NCBI RefSeq assembly: GCF_003258945.1
Contig: NZ_QLIX01000031.1
Location: 5,021 to 44,578, forward strand
Source of the DNA: Roseicella frigidaeris
Lineage (GTDB): Bacteria > Pseudomonadota > Alphaproteobacteria > Acetobacterales > Acetobacteraceae
DNA: 39,558 nt
Reading direction: 5' to 3'
Part shown: piece after piece, positions 16,731 to 25,375 of the stretch
How the letters are laid out: every line of letters begins with the position of its first letter
Numbering within the stretch: position 1 is the first letter of the stretch
Notes under the pieces: generated by a model
The model's database searches: none
What the model saw: the letters and a program-made list of their open reading frames with translations, nothing else
What the model was told of the DNA's origin: nothing
Translations under genes and position numbers: made by a program

Positions 16731-17230
16731 GAGTGGCAATCGATCCGGTCGCGCGGCGCCGGACGCGCCCGGCTGTGGGGCGGCGCGCCGCGGGTTGCAG
16801 GTGGCGACCCCGCGTGGCTGGGCCAATCCGATGGGAAGCTCTGGCGTGCGCCGGCAGTTCGGCTTGATCCGCGGGGACCCCGATGGGGCCGCGCCCGCGG
16901 GCCGCTCACGCGGCCGGGCACCGTCGGCACCGTTCCGCGCCGACGCCAGGACTATGGGGTTTCGCAGCTGCGAAAGCAAGGGAAAGCGGGGGCGGCGCGG
17001 TCGATGGCGCCGCCAGGCGGCAGGGCATGGCAGGCCGCCCCGGCCCCGCATGGCCCCAGATGGCCTCGCATGGCCCCGGCTGGCCAGGGCGTCGTCGCCC
17101 GACCGGGTTCGGGACCGGCCCCGGCGCGGGCCCGGCGGCGGATGCGGGGTGCCGGACCGGATGCGCCATCGCCGTCGCCACGACCGGCCGCGGGCGCGCC
17201 GCCCGGCACGGGGTCCGCCCGCGGCGGCCC
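16731..17230. other. 500-bp intergenic region upstream of the helicase
   Basis: No gene is supported. It contains the dyad-bearing promoter candidate at 16951-16979. Bases 17028-17095 hold irregular repeats of gcatggccc. The TRAP-binding-protein stop lies at its far end. Confidence 0.55.
16951..16979 (-). promoter_or_regulatory. Promoter candidate with palindromic operator for helicase gene
   Basis: On the minus strand, TTGCTT (16974-16979), a 17-nt spacer and CATAGT (16951-16956) resemble a sigma70 promoter (3/6 and 4/6 matches). The perfect 16-bp palindrome TTTCGCAGCTGCGAAA (16960-16975) covers the spacer and touches the -35 box, an arrangement expected for a repressor operator. Inferred from pattern only. 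Confidence 0.45.
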
Positions 17231-18313
17231 TCAGCTCCGCGCCGCGGCGGCGAAGGCGAAGGTCTCGTAGGCGTTCTCGGCCACCCGGAACCATTGGAAC
17301 TGCTCGTCGCGGAAGGCGCGGTAGCTGGTCCACATCCGGCGGAAGCGCGGGTTCTGCGCCGCGGTCTCCTCGTAGAGCTCGAGGGAGTTGCGCCAGGCGG
17401 CCTGCAGGATCTCGCGCGGCCAGGCGCGGAGCTGCGCGCCCGCCGCCACCAGCCGGCGCAGCGCCTTCGGGTTGCCCTCGTCGTAGCGGGCCATCATCTC
17501 CATCGTCGCCTCGCCGCAGGCGACCTCGAGCACCGCCCTGTAGGCCTCCGGCAGGCTGTCCCAGGCGCGCTGGTTGATCATCAGCACGCCGCGCGAGGAG
17601 CCCTCCCAGAAGCCGGGCGCGTAGTAGTAGCGGGCGATGCGCGCGAAGCCGAGCTTCTCGTCGTCATAGGGGCCGATCCACTCGGCGGCGTCGATCGTGC
17701 CGCGCTCGAGCGAGGGATAGATGTCGGGCCCGGCGATCTGCGTCGGCGCCGCGCCGAGCCGGGCGAAGAGATGGCCGGCGAAGCCGGAGATGCGGAATTT
17801 CAGCCCGCTCAGATCGTCGAGGCTGCGGATCTCCTTGCGGAACCAGCCGCCCATCTGCACGCCGGTGTCGCCGAAGGGAATGCCGACGACGTTGTAGTCG
17901 CGGTAGAGCTCGGCGGCGATCTCGTTGCCGCCGCCATGGCGCAGCCAGGCGCTCATCTGCCGCATGTTCATGCCGAAGGGGATGGCGGTGAAGGCGGCGA
18001 AGGTCGGGTCCTTGCCGACATAGTAGAGCGAGGCGGTCTGGCCGCATTCCACCGTGCCGGCCTGCAGCGCGTCCAGCACCTGCAGCGCCGGCACGACCTC
18101 GCCGGCGGCGAAGCAGCGGATCTGGAAGCGGTTGTCCGTCATCTGCGCGACGCGGCGGGCGAGCGATTCCGAGCCGCCGTAGAGGATGTCGAGATTCTTC
18201 GGGAAGCTGCTGGTCAGGCGCCAGCGGATCTCGGGGGTCTGGCTCTGGGCGAGCGCCGGCGTGGCCAGCGCCGGAGCCGCGGTGGCGGCGCCTAGCAGAA
18301 GGCGGCGATGCAT
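17231..18313 (-). CDS. TRAP transporter substrate-binding protein (DctP/TakP-like)
   Basis: Periplasmic receptor for a TRAP carboxylate transporter, 360 residues. The signal peptide MHRRLLLGAATAAPALATPALAQ is followed by EIRWRLTSSFPKNLDILYGG, RFQIRCFAAGEVVPALQVLDAL, GLKFRISGFAGHLFARLGA and the PSLERGTIDAAEWIGPYDD segment, typical of the 2-oxo-acid-binding TakP branch. The ATG at 18313 has GGGAG upstream, so the long upstream open frame is not coding. The DctQ/DctM membrane subunits are absent from the window, so the partner transporter must be elsewhere. Confidence 0.93.
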   Translation of the reverse strand: MHRRLLLGAATAAPALATPALAQSQTPEIRWRLTSSFPKNLDILYGGSESLARRVAQMTDNRFQIRCFAAGEVVPALQVLDALQAGTVECGQTASLYYVGKDPTFAAFTAIPFGMNMRQMSAWLRHGGGNEIAAELYRDYNVVGIPFGDTGVQMGGWFRKEIRSLDDLSGLKFRISGFAGHLFARLGAAPTQIAGPDIYPSLERGTIDAAEWIGPYDDEKLGFARIARYYYAPGFWEGSSRGVLMINQRAWDSLPEAYRAVLEVACGEATMEMMARYDEGNPKALRRLVAAGAQLRAWPREILQAAWRNSLELYEETAAQNPRFRRMWTSYRAFRDEQFQWFRVAENAYETFAFAAAARS

Positions 18314-18431
18314 GACGTTGGCTCCCTGTGCCTCTTGGCCGCCGGTCTCCGCCGCGGCGGGCCGAGCATGCGCGGGGCCGGCGCCGTCACGCAATCGGTT
18401 TCGCTACAACGGCGCGGGCCGAGCCAGGCCG

Positions 18432-18457
18432 GCGGACCGGTCACCCGACCGGTCCGC
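18432..18457 (-). terminator. Strong hairpin after gfa
   Basis: A perfect 11-bp stem, GCGGACCGGTC (18432-18442) and GACCGGTCCGC (18447-18457), with loop ACCC, starting 10 nt after the gfa stop. It has no T-tract on either strand. It resembles the first hairpin of R2 copy 2 (CCGGTC-GCAT-GACCGG). Likely a transcription end or 3' stabiliser. Confidence 0.6.
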
Positions 18458-18466
18458 GGCCAGGCC

Positions 18467-19042
18467 TCACGCCGGCAGCACGCCCTTCTGCTTCGCCACA
18501 TGGGTGGCGATCGCGTCCATCAGCGGCGGCGAGAGGCAGTCATAGGGCTCGAGGCCGAGCTCGCGCAGCCGGCCGCGGATGCCGTCCATGCGCTCCGGCC
18601 GCACCCCGCCCTCGATCACCGAGGAGACGAAGGCGGCGAAGCCGGGCGGCGGCGCGCCCGGCTCGGCGAAGAGCTCGGGATGCACGAAGTCGAGCCCGTA
18701 GAAGGGATGGTCCTGGTTCTCGATGCGGCCGAAGAGATGCACGCCGCAGACGCTGCAGGCATGCCGCTGGATCGCCGCCGTGGGGTCGACCACCTGCAGC
18801 TTGTCCGCGTTGCTGCCGAGCTTCAGCTTGTCGCGCGGCACCACGGCGACGACGGAGACGATGGCGCCCTCCGGCTTCCAGCACCTGGTGCAGCCGCAGG
18901 CGTGGTTGTGCGCGATGCCGCTCTCGACCTTCGCCTTCACCTGGTCGCGCTCGCAGCGGCAGGACAGGGTGCCGCCGGCGAAGCCGGCCGCGCCGGGCTT
19001 GATGCCGTCGTCGAGGAGCGGGTGCAGATGCGTCTCGGCCAT
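18467..19042 (-). CDS. gfa: S-(hydroxymethyl)glutathione synthase (Gfa)
   Basis: Glutathione-dependent formaldehyde-activating enzyme, a zinc protein that speeds condensation of formaldehyde with glutathione before dehydrogenase oxidation. Its 191 residues match the family. Zinc ligands are visible: C28 and C30 (SCRC), C49, C51 and C54 (ACGCTRC), C96 and C99 (ACSVCG, with HLFGRIE). The fold core [14 protein letters not shown] and DFVHPELF are characteristic of Gfa rather than of generic GFA-domain proteins. The ATG at 19042 is preceded by GGGAGGGAG. The next enzyme (S-hydroxymethylglutathione dehydrogenase) is not in the window. Confidence 0.94.
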   Translation of the reverse strand: MAETHLHPLLDDGIKPGAAGFAGGTLSCRCERDQVKAKVESGIAHNHACGCTRCWKPEGAIVSVVAVVPRDKLKLGSNADKLQVVDPTAAIQRHACSVCGVHLFGRIENQDHPFYGLDFVHPELFAEPGAPPPGFAAFVSSVIEGGVRPERMDGIRGRLRELGLEPYDCLSPPLMDAIATHVAKQKGVLPA

Positions 19043-19146
19043 CTCGGATCTCCCTCCCGGGTAGAGCGGCAGCGCCGCCCGCCTGGGCAGGTGGTGGGGG
19101 GCGGCCGGGTGAAACCCCCGCTCCGGCGGAGTTGAACGCGACCGCC

Positions 19147-19413
19147 TCAGCGCCGCCGGAACCCCGGCTCCACCTCCTCCTCCCAGAAGGTCTCCTCGAC
19201 CGCATCGACGCGCGCCAGCCGCGGCCCGCGCCGCAGCAGGGTGAGCAGCGCCTCGACCGCCGGCTCCGGCCCGCCGATCACCGCCTCCACCCGGCCATCG
19301 GGGCAGTTGCGCACCCAGCCGGAGAGGCCGAGCCGCCCGGCCTCGCGCTGCATCCAGTCGCGGTAGCCGACGCCCTGCACCCGGCCCGTGATCAGCAGGT
19401 GCCGCGCCTTCAT
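19147..19413 (-). CDS. Acylphosphatase
   Basis: Small cytoplasmic enzyme of 88 residues hydrolysing acyl phosphates. The signature [16 protein letters not shown] contains the catalytic arginine R18, and [15 protein letters not shown] contains the catalytic asparagine N36. Its ATG at 19413 overlaps the stop of the ATP12 gene by four bases (ATGA), so translation is probably coupled. Last gene of the rluC-asmA-atp12 run. Confidence 0.94.
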   Translation of the reverse strand: MKARHLLITGRVQGVGYRDWMQREAGRLGLSGWVRNCPDGRVEAVIGGPEPAVEALLTLLRRGPRLARVDAVEETFWEEEVEPGFRRR

Positions 19414-20147
19414 GCGCCCTCCCCGCGCCCATCCTCCGGCGCCTCCCGGCGGGCGAGGCGCAGCAGCCGCTCGGCCTGCGACGCCTCGGCGGCGATGCGG
19501 GCGCGGCGCGCCGCCGCCTCGGCATCGGTGCCCCAGAACGCCTCCTGCGCGCTCTCGTCGAGGGTGGCGAGGCGGTGCGCCTCCGCCGCATCCACATGCC
19601 CCTCGACCACGGCGAGGCCGAGGACGAGGCTGCCATAGGCCGGCACCAGCACGCCGAGCGCGGTGAGCTCGAGCGGCGAGAGGGCGGCCACCGCGCGCCG
19701 CACCGCGGCCAGCGAGGCCGGGTCCTGCGGTACCGGCATCAGACCGGTGGTGACGCGCAGCGGCGCCCGGTGGCGCAGCGCCAGCCAGTCGAGCAGCGGC
19801 TGCCATTCCGCCGCCTGCATCGCCGCCAGCCGCCGGTCCTCGGCGCGGTAGCAGAGCAGGTCGGTCTCGGCGTATTTCGCCAGCCCCTCGACCATCGGCG
19901 CCGGATCGGGCGCGACCCGCTCCTGCGCCGTGCCGACGAGGCGGGTGAGCGGGATGTCGGCCGGCGACATCTCGCCGCCCTTGGCGCCGCCGGCCAGCGC
20001 CCATTCCGCGGCGATCGCCTCGGCCAGCGGCGCCGCCTCGACCAGCAGCGGCGCGCCGCCCGGCAGCCGCACCGGCCGCCCGTCCAGCACCACCCGGAAG
20101 CCCTCGGCCGCCGCCTCGGTGGCGGCGCTGTCCCAGAAACGCTTCAT
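19410..20147 (-). CDS. ATP12-family F1-ATPase assembly chaperone
   Basis: A 245-residue ATP12 chaperone, which in mitochondria and alphaproteobacteria helps assemble the F1 alpha subunit. It starts [20 protein letters not shown] with [17 protein letters not shown], the conserved opening, followed by [12 protein letters not shown]-like, [21 protein letters not shown] and [20 protein letters not shown]. No signal peptide. The gene lies 67 bp after asmA and overlaps the acylphosphatase start. It is a marker of alphaproteobacteria and commonly lies near rluC. Confidence 0.92.
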   Translation of the reverse strand: MKRFWDSAATEAAAEGFRVVLDGRPVRLPGGAPLLVEAAPLAEAIAAEWALAGGAKGGEMSPADIPLTRLVGTAQERVAPDPAPMVEGLAKYAETDLLCYRAEDRRLAAMQAAEWQPLLDWLALRHRAPLRVTTGLMPVPQDPASLAAVRRAVAALSPLELTALGVLVPAYGSLVLGLAVVEGHVDAAEAHRLATLDESAQEAFWGTDAEAAARRARIAAEASQAERLLRLARREAPEDGRGEGA

Positions 20148-20214
20148 CCGATCCCACCCGATCCACGGCCCATCCGGGCGAAGATAGGCACGCGCCGGCC
20201 GCAGCCGAAGGGCC

Positions 20215-22944
20215 TCACCGCCCGCGCAGGAGGCCGCGCAGCAGATCCTGGGCCGGCGCCTGCAGCGCTTTCGGCAGCTCCCGCAGGCCGGGGGCGGTGG
20301 CCGCCGCTCCCCCCTCGGCCGGCGCCCCCTCGGCCGGCGCGCCTGGGGCCGGGGCCTCGGCGGCCGAGGCCGGCACCGGGCCGGAGCGGCCGCCGCGCGC
20401 CGCGGCCAGCGCCGGGCCGCAGGCCGGCAGCGCCGCGCCGCCGCCGGCCGGCGCGCCCCCGAGGGCGCCACCGAGGGCGCCGAGGATCTCGCCGGCGATG
20501 TCCCCCCCCTTCTCGCGCGCCACCCCCTCGGCCAGGGCGCCGACCGCGCCGCGGGCCGTGGCGGGGCCGAAATCCGGCCGCGGCCGGGCGAAGCTGCCGG
20601 TGACCGGCAGCGGCGCCCGGATGCGGAGCTGGCTCATCCCCGGGATCGGCAGCCGCAGGTCGAGCTGCAGCCGCAGCGCCAGGCTTTCGTCGCGCAGGTC
20701 GGCGGTGCCGCCGCCGCCGACCTTGCCGAGGCTGGAATCGAGCAGCAGGGCCTCGGCGCGGGCGACGCCACCCTCCACCCGCCAGCGCGTCGCGGCGCAG
20801 GCGAGGGCGATCCGGCCCTGCGCCAGCCCGCCGAGCTGCGGCAGGGCCTGGCGCAGCTCGCCCACCGCCTGGCCGAGCAGGCTGCCCGAGCCGCTCTCGA
20901 TCTGGCCGTTGGTGACGGCGAGGCTGAGATGCCCGGCGGCGGTGGCGGCGACGGCGCGCAGGTCCGCCCCCTGCCCCCGCAGGTCCATGTCGAGCTCGAA
21001 GCGGCCGCTGGTGCCGCCCGGCGCGTGCAGCGCGGCGAGCAGCGGCGCCAGCTCGATGCCGTCGGACCGCGCCGCGAGCTGCAGCACGGGCGGCGTGGCC
21101 CTGGCATCGGCGGCGGCGCGCAGGGTGAGCTGGCCGCCCGGCAGGGTGGTGGTGAGCGGGTCGAGCCGCCCCTGCCCGTCCTGCACCACGGCCTGGAGCC
21201 TGGTGTCGCGCAGCGTCACGCCGCCCGAGCGCAGCGTGCCGATGGTCCAGTCGAGCGTGCTGTCGGTGTGGCGGAGCGCCGCGACGGGCAGCGGCAGCGG
21301 CGGGATCAGCCGGCCGTCGCGCGGCGCCGCCGCGGCCCCGGGTGAGCCCCCCGCCGCGTCCCCGGCTGCGCTCCCGGGCGCGGCCGGCGCCGGCGGCGGC
21401 CGCAGCGCGTCGAGGTCGAGGCGCTGCGAGACGAGGCTGCCCTGCACCCCCGGCCGCGGGCCGCGCAGCAGCGCCAGGTCGCCGCCCGCATCCCCGGCCG
21501 AGGAGGCGATGCGCAGCCCGTGCAGCATGGCGCCCTCGGCGAAGCCGGCGCCGCGTTCGGAGAGGCTGGCGCCGAGGGTGAGGTTGGTCACCGCCGGCAG
21601 CGGCCGCCCGGCGAGCGGCGCCAGGGCGGCGAGGTCCGGCACGCCGAGGGCGACCAGCAGCGCCACCCCCTCGAGGCGGCGGGGATCGGCGATCTCGCCC
21701 TTCACCGTCGCGGTGGCGCCGGCCGCGGTGGCGGTGAGGTCGATGGGCAGGGGCCGCGGCGGGCTCGCCTGCAGCAGCATGGGCGAGCCGATGCTGCCGC
21801 CGAGGGCGAGCGGCAGGCCGCGCAGCACCGCCCCGCCCACCAGGGTGAGCGGCGCCCCCGGCCCGGCCTGCCGCGCGGTGAGGTTGGTGAGCGCCAGGCC
21901 GGGCAGCAGGGCATCGAGCGGCGAGGCGCCGATGCCGAGGTCGAGCCGGGTCAGGGCCGGCCCGCCGGCGCCGGAATCGGCGAGGGCGAGGCTCGCCGTC
22001 ACCCCCTGCAGCGGCGGCAGCGCCAGGCCCGGCAGCAGCGGCGCCAGGCTCCGCGCATCCGGCACCGTGGCCTCGAGGCCGAGATGCCAGCCGCGCCGGG
22101 CCGCCGGATCGGCGATGCCGCCCTCCAGCACGGCGGTGGCGCCGGCGGCGGCGAGCCGCGCCCGCAGCGGCCAGGCCGGGCCGCCGGCGGCGGGCGCGAC
22201 GAGGCCGGCGAGCGGGCCGGTCTCCGCCTCCACCGCCACCGGGATGTCGTCCAGCACCACCTGCCCCTGGCCGCGCAGGGGCCCCGTCCCCCCAGCGCCG
22301 CGGGCGGCGACCGACAGCGCGGGGATGCCGAGCACCCGGCTGGCGCCGGTCGCGCCGTCGCGCCAGGCGAGCCGCCCCTGCTCGATCGAGACGGCATCGA
22401 CGGCGATGGCGAGGCGGCGGCCGCCGGCGGGCCCGGGTTCGGGCTCAGGCGCCGGGCCGGCGGGCGGATCGGCGGACGCCGCCGGGCCGGGGGGCGATCC
22501 GGCGAAGATCCAATTGGCCCGCCCGGCGGCATCGGTCTCGAGCAGGATGTCGGGCGCGACCAGGCGCAGCCGCCGCACCTCCACCCGCTGGCGGAGCAGC
22601 GGCAGCAGGGCCAGCTCCAGCTCCACCCGGCGGATGCTCGCCATCGCCGGCCGGCTGCCCGTCGGCATGTTGGCGAGCGACGCCCCCTCCACCGTCAGGG
22701 TCGGCACCAGGGCGAGCTTCAGCCCGATCGGGCCGGCGAGGGTCAGCTGCCGCCCGGTGGCCTGCTGCACCGCCGCCTCGATGCGCGGCTTCAGGCCGTT
22801 GGGGTCGAAGAGGGCCAGCCCGAGGCCGATCCCGGCGACCGGCAGGGCGAGCAGGCCGCCCGCCACCCAGGGCCAGCGCCGCCGCCGCCCCGGGGGGCGG
22901 GCCCCGCTCGGCCCGGGATCGGGGAGGCCGGTCTCGCGCGGCAT
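20215..22944 (-). CDS. AsmA-family envelope protein
   Basis: Large 909-residue protein anchored in the inner membrane by one N-terminal helix (WPWVAGGLLALPVAGIGLGLAL, about 24-45) with a long periplasmic beta-rich body. The family opening FDPNGLKPRIEAAVQQATGRQLTLAG is complete, followed by LKLALVPTLTVEGASLAN. The C-terminal AsmA-like part includes VTNGQIESGSGSLLGQAVGE and LRIRAPLPVTGSFARPRPDF. The last 100 residues are Ala/Gly/Pro-rich with APAEGAPAEGG repeats. AsmA-like proteins are linked to phospholipid transport to the outer membrane. It starts 6 bp after the rluC stop, so the two are probably co-transcribed. Confidence 0.9.
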   Translation of the reverse strand: MPRETGLPDPGPSGARPPGRRRRWPWVAGGLLALPVAGIGLGLALFDPNGLKPRIEAAVQQATGRQLTLAGPIGLKLALVPTLTVEGASLANMPTGSRPAMASIRRVELELALLPLLRQRVEVRRLRLVAPDILLETDAAGRANWIFAGSPPGPAASADPPAGPAPEPEPGPAGGRRLAIAVDAVSIEQGRLAWRDGATGASRVLGIPALSVAARGAGGTGPLRGQGQVVLDDIPVAVEAETGPLAGLVAPAAGGPAWPLRARLAAAGATAVLEGGIADPAARRGWHLGLEATVPDARSLAPLLPGLALPPLQGVTASLALADSGAGGPALTRLDLGIGASPLDALLPGLALTNLTARQAGPGAPLTLVGGAVLRGLPLALGGSIGSPMLLQASPPRPLPIDLTATAAGATATVKGEIADPRRLEGVALLVALGVPDLAALAPLAGRPLPAVTNLTLGASLSERGAGFAEGAMLHGLRIASSAGDAGGDLALLRGPRPGVQGSLVSQRLDLDALRPPPAPAAPGSAAGDAAGGSPGAAAAPRDGRLIPPLPLPVAALRHTDSTLDWTIGTLRSGGVTLRDTRLQAVVQDGQGRLDPLTTTLPGGQLTLRAAADARATPPVLQLAARSDGIELAPLLAALHAPGGTSGRFELDMDLRGQGADLRAVAATAAGHLSLAVTNGQIESGSGSLLGQAVGELRQALPQLGGLAQGRIALACAATRWRVEGGVARAEALLLDSSLGKVGGGGTADLRDESLALRLQLDLRLPIPGMSQLRIRAPLPVTGSFARPRPDFGPATARGAVGALAEGVAREKGGDIAGEILGALGGALGGAPAGGGAALPACGPALAAARGGRSGPVPASAAEAPAPGAPAEGAPAEGGAAATAPGLRELPKALQAPAQDLLRGLLRGR

Positions 22945-22950
22945 GCCGGG

Positions 22951-23949
22951 TTAGCGCCGGGAGACCGGGTCGAGATGGCGCGGCTTCGGCGGCCGCGGCG
23001 CCTCGAAGCCGAAGAAGGCGAAGGTCTCGCGCATATGCGGCGGCAGTGGCGCCGCCACCTCCAGCGTGCCGCCCTCCGGATGCGGCAGGCGGAGCGCCCG
23101 GGCATGCAGGTGGAGCTGGTTCGGCAGCCCGTCGAGATGCGCCGCGGCGCCGCCATACTTGCCGTCGCCGAGGATCGGCGTGCCGAGCCCGGCGGCGGCA
23201 TGCACCCGGAGCTGGTGGGTGCGGCCGGTGAGCGGGTTCATCTCCAGCCAGGCGACGCGGCGGCGGGCGGCGTCCAGGGTGCGGAAATCGGTGATGGCGC
23301 GGACCCCCTCCTCCCCTTCCTCCACCACCTCGGTGCGCTCGCCGCGCGGGCCGGAGAGGCGGGCCAGCGGCAGGTCGATGCGGCCGCCGGGGATCTCGGG
23401 CTGCGGCGTCACCACCGCCCAGTAGGTCTTCTCCACGTCGCGGCCGCGGAAGGCGCGGGCGAGGAAGGCGGCGGCGCCGGCGGTGCGGGCGAGAACCAGC
23501 ACGCCGGAGGTGTCGCGGTCCAGCCGGTGGACCAGGCGCGGCCGCTCCTCGGCCTCGAATTGCAGGGCGTCGAGCAGCCCGTCGAGATGCCGGGCGATGC
23601 CGGGGCCGCCCTGCACCGGCAGGCCGTGCGGCTTGTCGAGCACGATCAGGCTGGCGTCGCGGTGCAGCACCAGACGCTCCAGCGCCCGCGCCTCCTCCGG
23701 CGGGACCGGGCGGCGGCCCGCGCCCAGCGGCTCGGGCTTCGGCCCGGTGGGCAGCGGCGGGATGCGCACCTCCTGGCCGGGCGCGAGGCGGGTGTTCGCC
23801 TCCGCCCGCTTGCCGTCGACGCGGATCTGGCCGGTGCGCAGCATCTTCTGCAGCGCGCCCTGGGTGAGCTGGGGGAAGTGGCGGCGAAGCCAGCGATCGA
23901 GGCGGATATCGGCCTCGTCCTGGCTCACGGTGCGATGGGCGATGGTCAT
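22951..23949 (-). CDS. rluC: Large-subunit rRNA pseudouridine synthase (RluC/RluD family)
   Basis: Isomerises uridines of 23S rRNA. It has 332 residues: an N-terminal S4 RNA-binding domain (about 13-65, IRLDRWLRRHFPQLTQGALQ) and the RluA-type catalytic domain with RLVHRLDRDTSGVLVLAR, where D144 of HRLD is catalytic, then WLEMNPLTGRTHQLRVHAA and PILGDGKYGG. RluC versus RluD cannot be separated with certainty, but neighbouring atp12 is the usual context of alphaproteobacterial RluC. First gene of a four-gene minus-strand run. Divergent from the rlpA-like gene 156 bp away. Confidence 0.92.
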   Translation of the reverse strand: MTIAHRTVSQDEADIRLDRWLRRHFPQLTQGALQKMLRTGQIRVDGKRAEANTRLAPGQEVRIPPLPTGPKPEPLGAGRRPVPPEEARALERLVLHRDASLIVLDKPHGLPVQGGPGIARHLDGLLDALQFEAEERPRLVHRLDRDTSGVLVLARTAGAAAFLARAFRGRDVEKTYWAVVTPQPEIPGGRIDLPLARLSGPRGERTEVVEEGEEGVRAITDFRTLDAARRRVAWLEMNPLTGRTHQLRVHAAAGLGTPILGDGKYGGAAAHLDGLPNQLHLHARALRLPHPEGGTLEVAAPLPPHMRETFAFFGFEAPRPPKPRHLDPVSRR

Positions 23950-24105
23950 GGTGGCGGGGGCTTACCACCTCGGCTCGTCTGCCGCGAAACATGGCGCCGG
24001 CGCCCGGGCGGCGGCAGGGGCGCGCGCGGCCCGGCGGTTCACGAAACCCGGCGCGCCCCGGCCCCGCGGCGGAACCGGCGCCGCCCTCGGGCGTCAGGGG
24101 CCGCC

Positions 24106-24579
24106 ATGACGCGCAATGCAGGACGGTCCCTCCCCCGGCTTCTCCCCAGGGCCGCAGCTGCGGCCTGCCTCGCCCTCGCCCTCGCCGCCCCGGGCCTGGC
24201 GCCCGGGCCGGCGGCCGCCGCCGAGCGCCATGCGGCCGGCAAGCCGGCCAAGGTGGCGCCGCAGCGCGGCAAGGCGAGCTATTACGCGCCCAAATTCAAC
24301 GGCAAGAAGATGGCGAATGGCGCCCGCTTCAACCCGAACAGCAATTCGGCGGCCCACAAGACGCTGCCGCTCGGCACCACCGCGCGGGTGACGAATCTCG
24401 AGAATGGCCGGACGGCCGAGGTGAAGATCGAGGATCGCGGCCCCTACAAGCCGGGGCGGGTGATCGATGTCAGCCCGAAGACGGCCGAGCGGCTCGACAT
24501 GAAGAAGGACGGCACGGCGCCGGTGGTGGTGCAGCCGGTGCAGGTGCCGGCGCAGGACCAGCGGGTGGCGGCGCAATAG
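24106..24579 (+). CDS. Exported RlpA-like double-psi beta-barrel protein
   Basis: A 157-residue exported protein with a signal peptide (hydrophobic AAAAACLALALAAPGLAPG, cleavage near AAAAER) and a single RlpA-like double-psi beta-barrel: GKASYYAPKFNGKKMANGAR, AAHKTLPLGTTARVTNLENG, VKIEDRGPYKPGRVIDVSPK. The DRGPY segment holds the expected catalytic-type Asp. RlpA proteins cleave or bind glycan strands at the septum; here there is no SPOR domain, so septal targeting is not evident. An R1 element begins 4 nt after the stop. Confidence 0.9.
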   Translation: MTRNAGRSLPRLLPRAAAAACLALALAAPGLAPGPAAAAERHAAGKPAKVAPQRGKASYYAPKFNGKKMANGARFNPNSNSAAHKTLPLGTTARVTNLENGRTAEVKIEDRGPYKPGRVIDVSPKTAERLDMKKDGTAPVVVQPVQVPAQDQRVAAQ

Positions 24580-24583
24580 CACT

Positions 24584-24695
24584 CCCCACGATGTCGCTTC
24601 GCGCCATCGCGGAGGCTCCGGGATTCGCTCCTGCACGTTGCATGTGGCACAGCCTGCCACGGCGAAGCCGCGGCAGGGCAACGGGTGGCGACGAG
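24584..24695 (+). repeat. R1 two-hairpin 3'-end element, copy C (after rlpA-like)
   Basis: Begins CCCCACGATGTCGC 4 nt after the stop. Hairpin I closes with GCGCCATCGCGGAG (11 of 14 positions pair, including a GATG/CATC change not seen in other copies). It then has the linker TCCGGGATTCGCTCC and hairpin II CCTGCCACGGC, loop GAA, GCCGCGGCAGG with one mismatch, and the tail GGCAACGGGTGGCGAC. It lies between convergent genes. Confidence 0.87.
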
Positions 24696-24725
24696 TTGAG
24701 GCGGGTTGCCTGGTGTGGAACCAGT

Positions 24726-25115
24726 TCAGGCGAGCTTTTCCCAGGTGAGCTCGAGCTGTTGCAGGGTGCCGCGCACCCGCCGCGGCGGCGGGCGCAGCAC
24801 CAGGCGCGCGCCCTCGAAGCGGCACTCCCGCACCTGGTCGCTGCCGATGCCGATGCGGTCCGCCGGATGCGCGCCATCGACGCGGGTGCGCAGCACCTCG
24901 CCCTCGACCTGCCAGAGGCCGGTATAGGTCACCCAGTGCCGGCTCTCGCCCGCGGCCGGCGGCCTGCCGTCGCCGAGCGCCGCCATCATCCGCTCCGGCC
25001 CGAATTGCGCCGTGCCCATCGGGCAGGGGCCATATTCCGAGGGGACGACGCGGCCCTCGGGATCGCGCGCCTCCACCGCCAGCAGACGCCAGACGCCGAT
25101 GATGCGCTCGCGCAT
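24726..25115 (-). CDS. Lipocalin-like domain protein
   Basis: A 129-residue protein with the Lipocalin_5-type pattern: IIGVWRLLAVEARDPEGRVV, SEYGPCPMGTAQFGPERMMA, HWVTYTGLWQVEGEVLRTRVDGA and a final beta strand QQLELTWEKLA. No signal peptide, so it is probably cytoplasmic; the ligand is unknown. The ATG at 25115 is chosen because AGGAGGGG lies nine nt upstream; an open frame continues upstream without homology. It is convergent with the rlpA-like gene. Confidence 0.85.
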   Translation of the reverse strand: MRERIIGVWRLLAVEARDPEGRVVPSEYGPCPMGTAQFGPERMMAALGDGRPPAAGESRHWVTYTGLWQVEGEVLRTRVDGAHPADRIGIGSDQVRECRFEGARLVLRPPPRRVRGTLQQLELTWEKLA

Positions 25116-25375
25116 TTCACTGTGCCCCTCCTGCGTGACCGCATTAGGGGCCCCTCCGTCGCCGGGCGCAAACCTTCGGTTTGCCCGGCATCGGGCCGCA
25201 GGCGCCACCACGCCCCATGCGGGCAGGTCGCCCGAAGCGAGGACGGCACCCATGCGAACGGGGCCGAGAGCGTCGTCTCGCGGTGGATTTCCGCGGATAT
25301 CGGCAGCGAAGACGTGACGGCGCGAGCCACGCTGGGCAGGCGCATCGTCGGCCTGCCCAGCGCGCGTCGCGTCGG

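Noticed and set aside
20297-22954. Long plus-strand open frame opposite asmA
   Set aside because: Same reason: Ser/Arg/Pro/Ala-rich composition, no motifs, and exact antisense position to a real gene.
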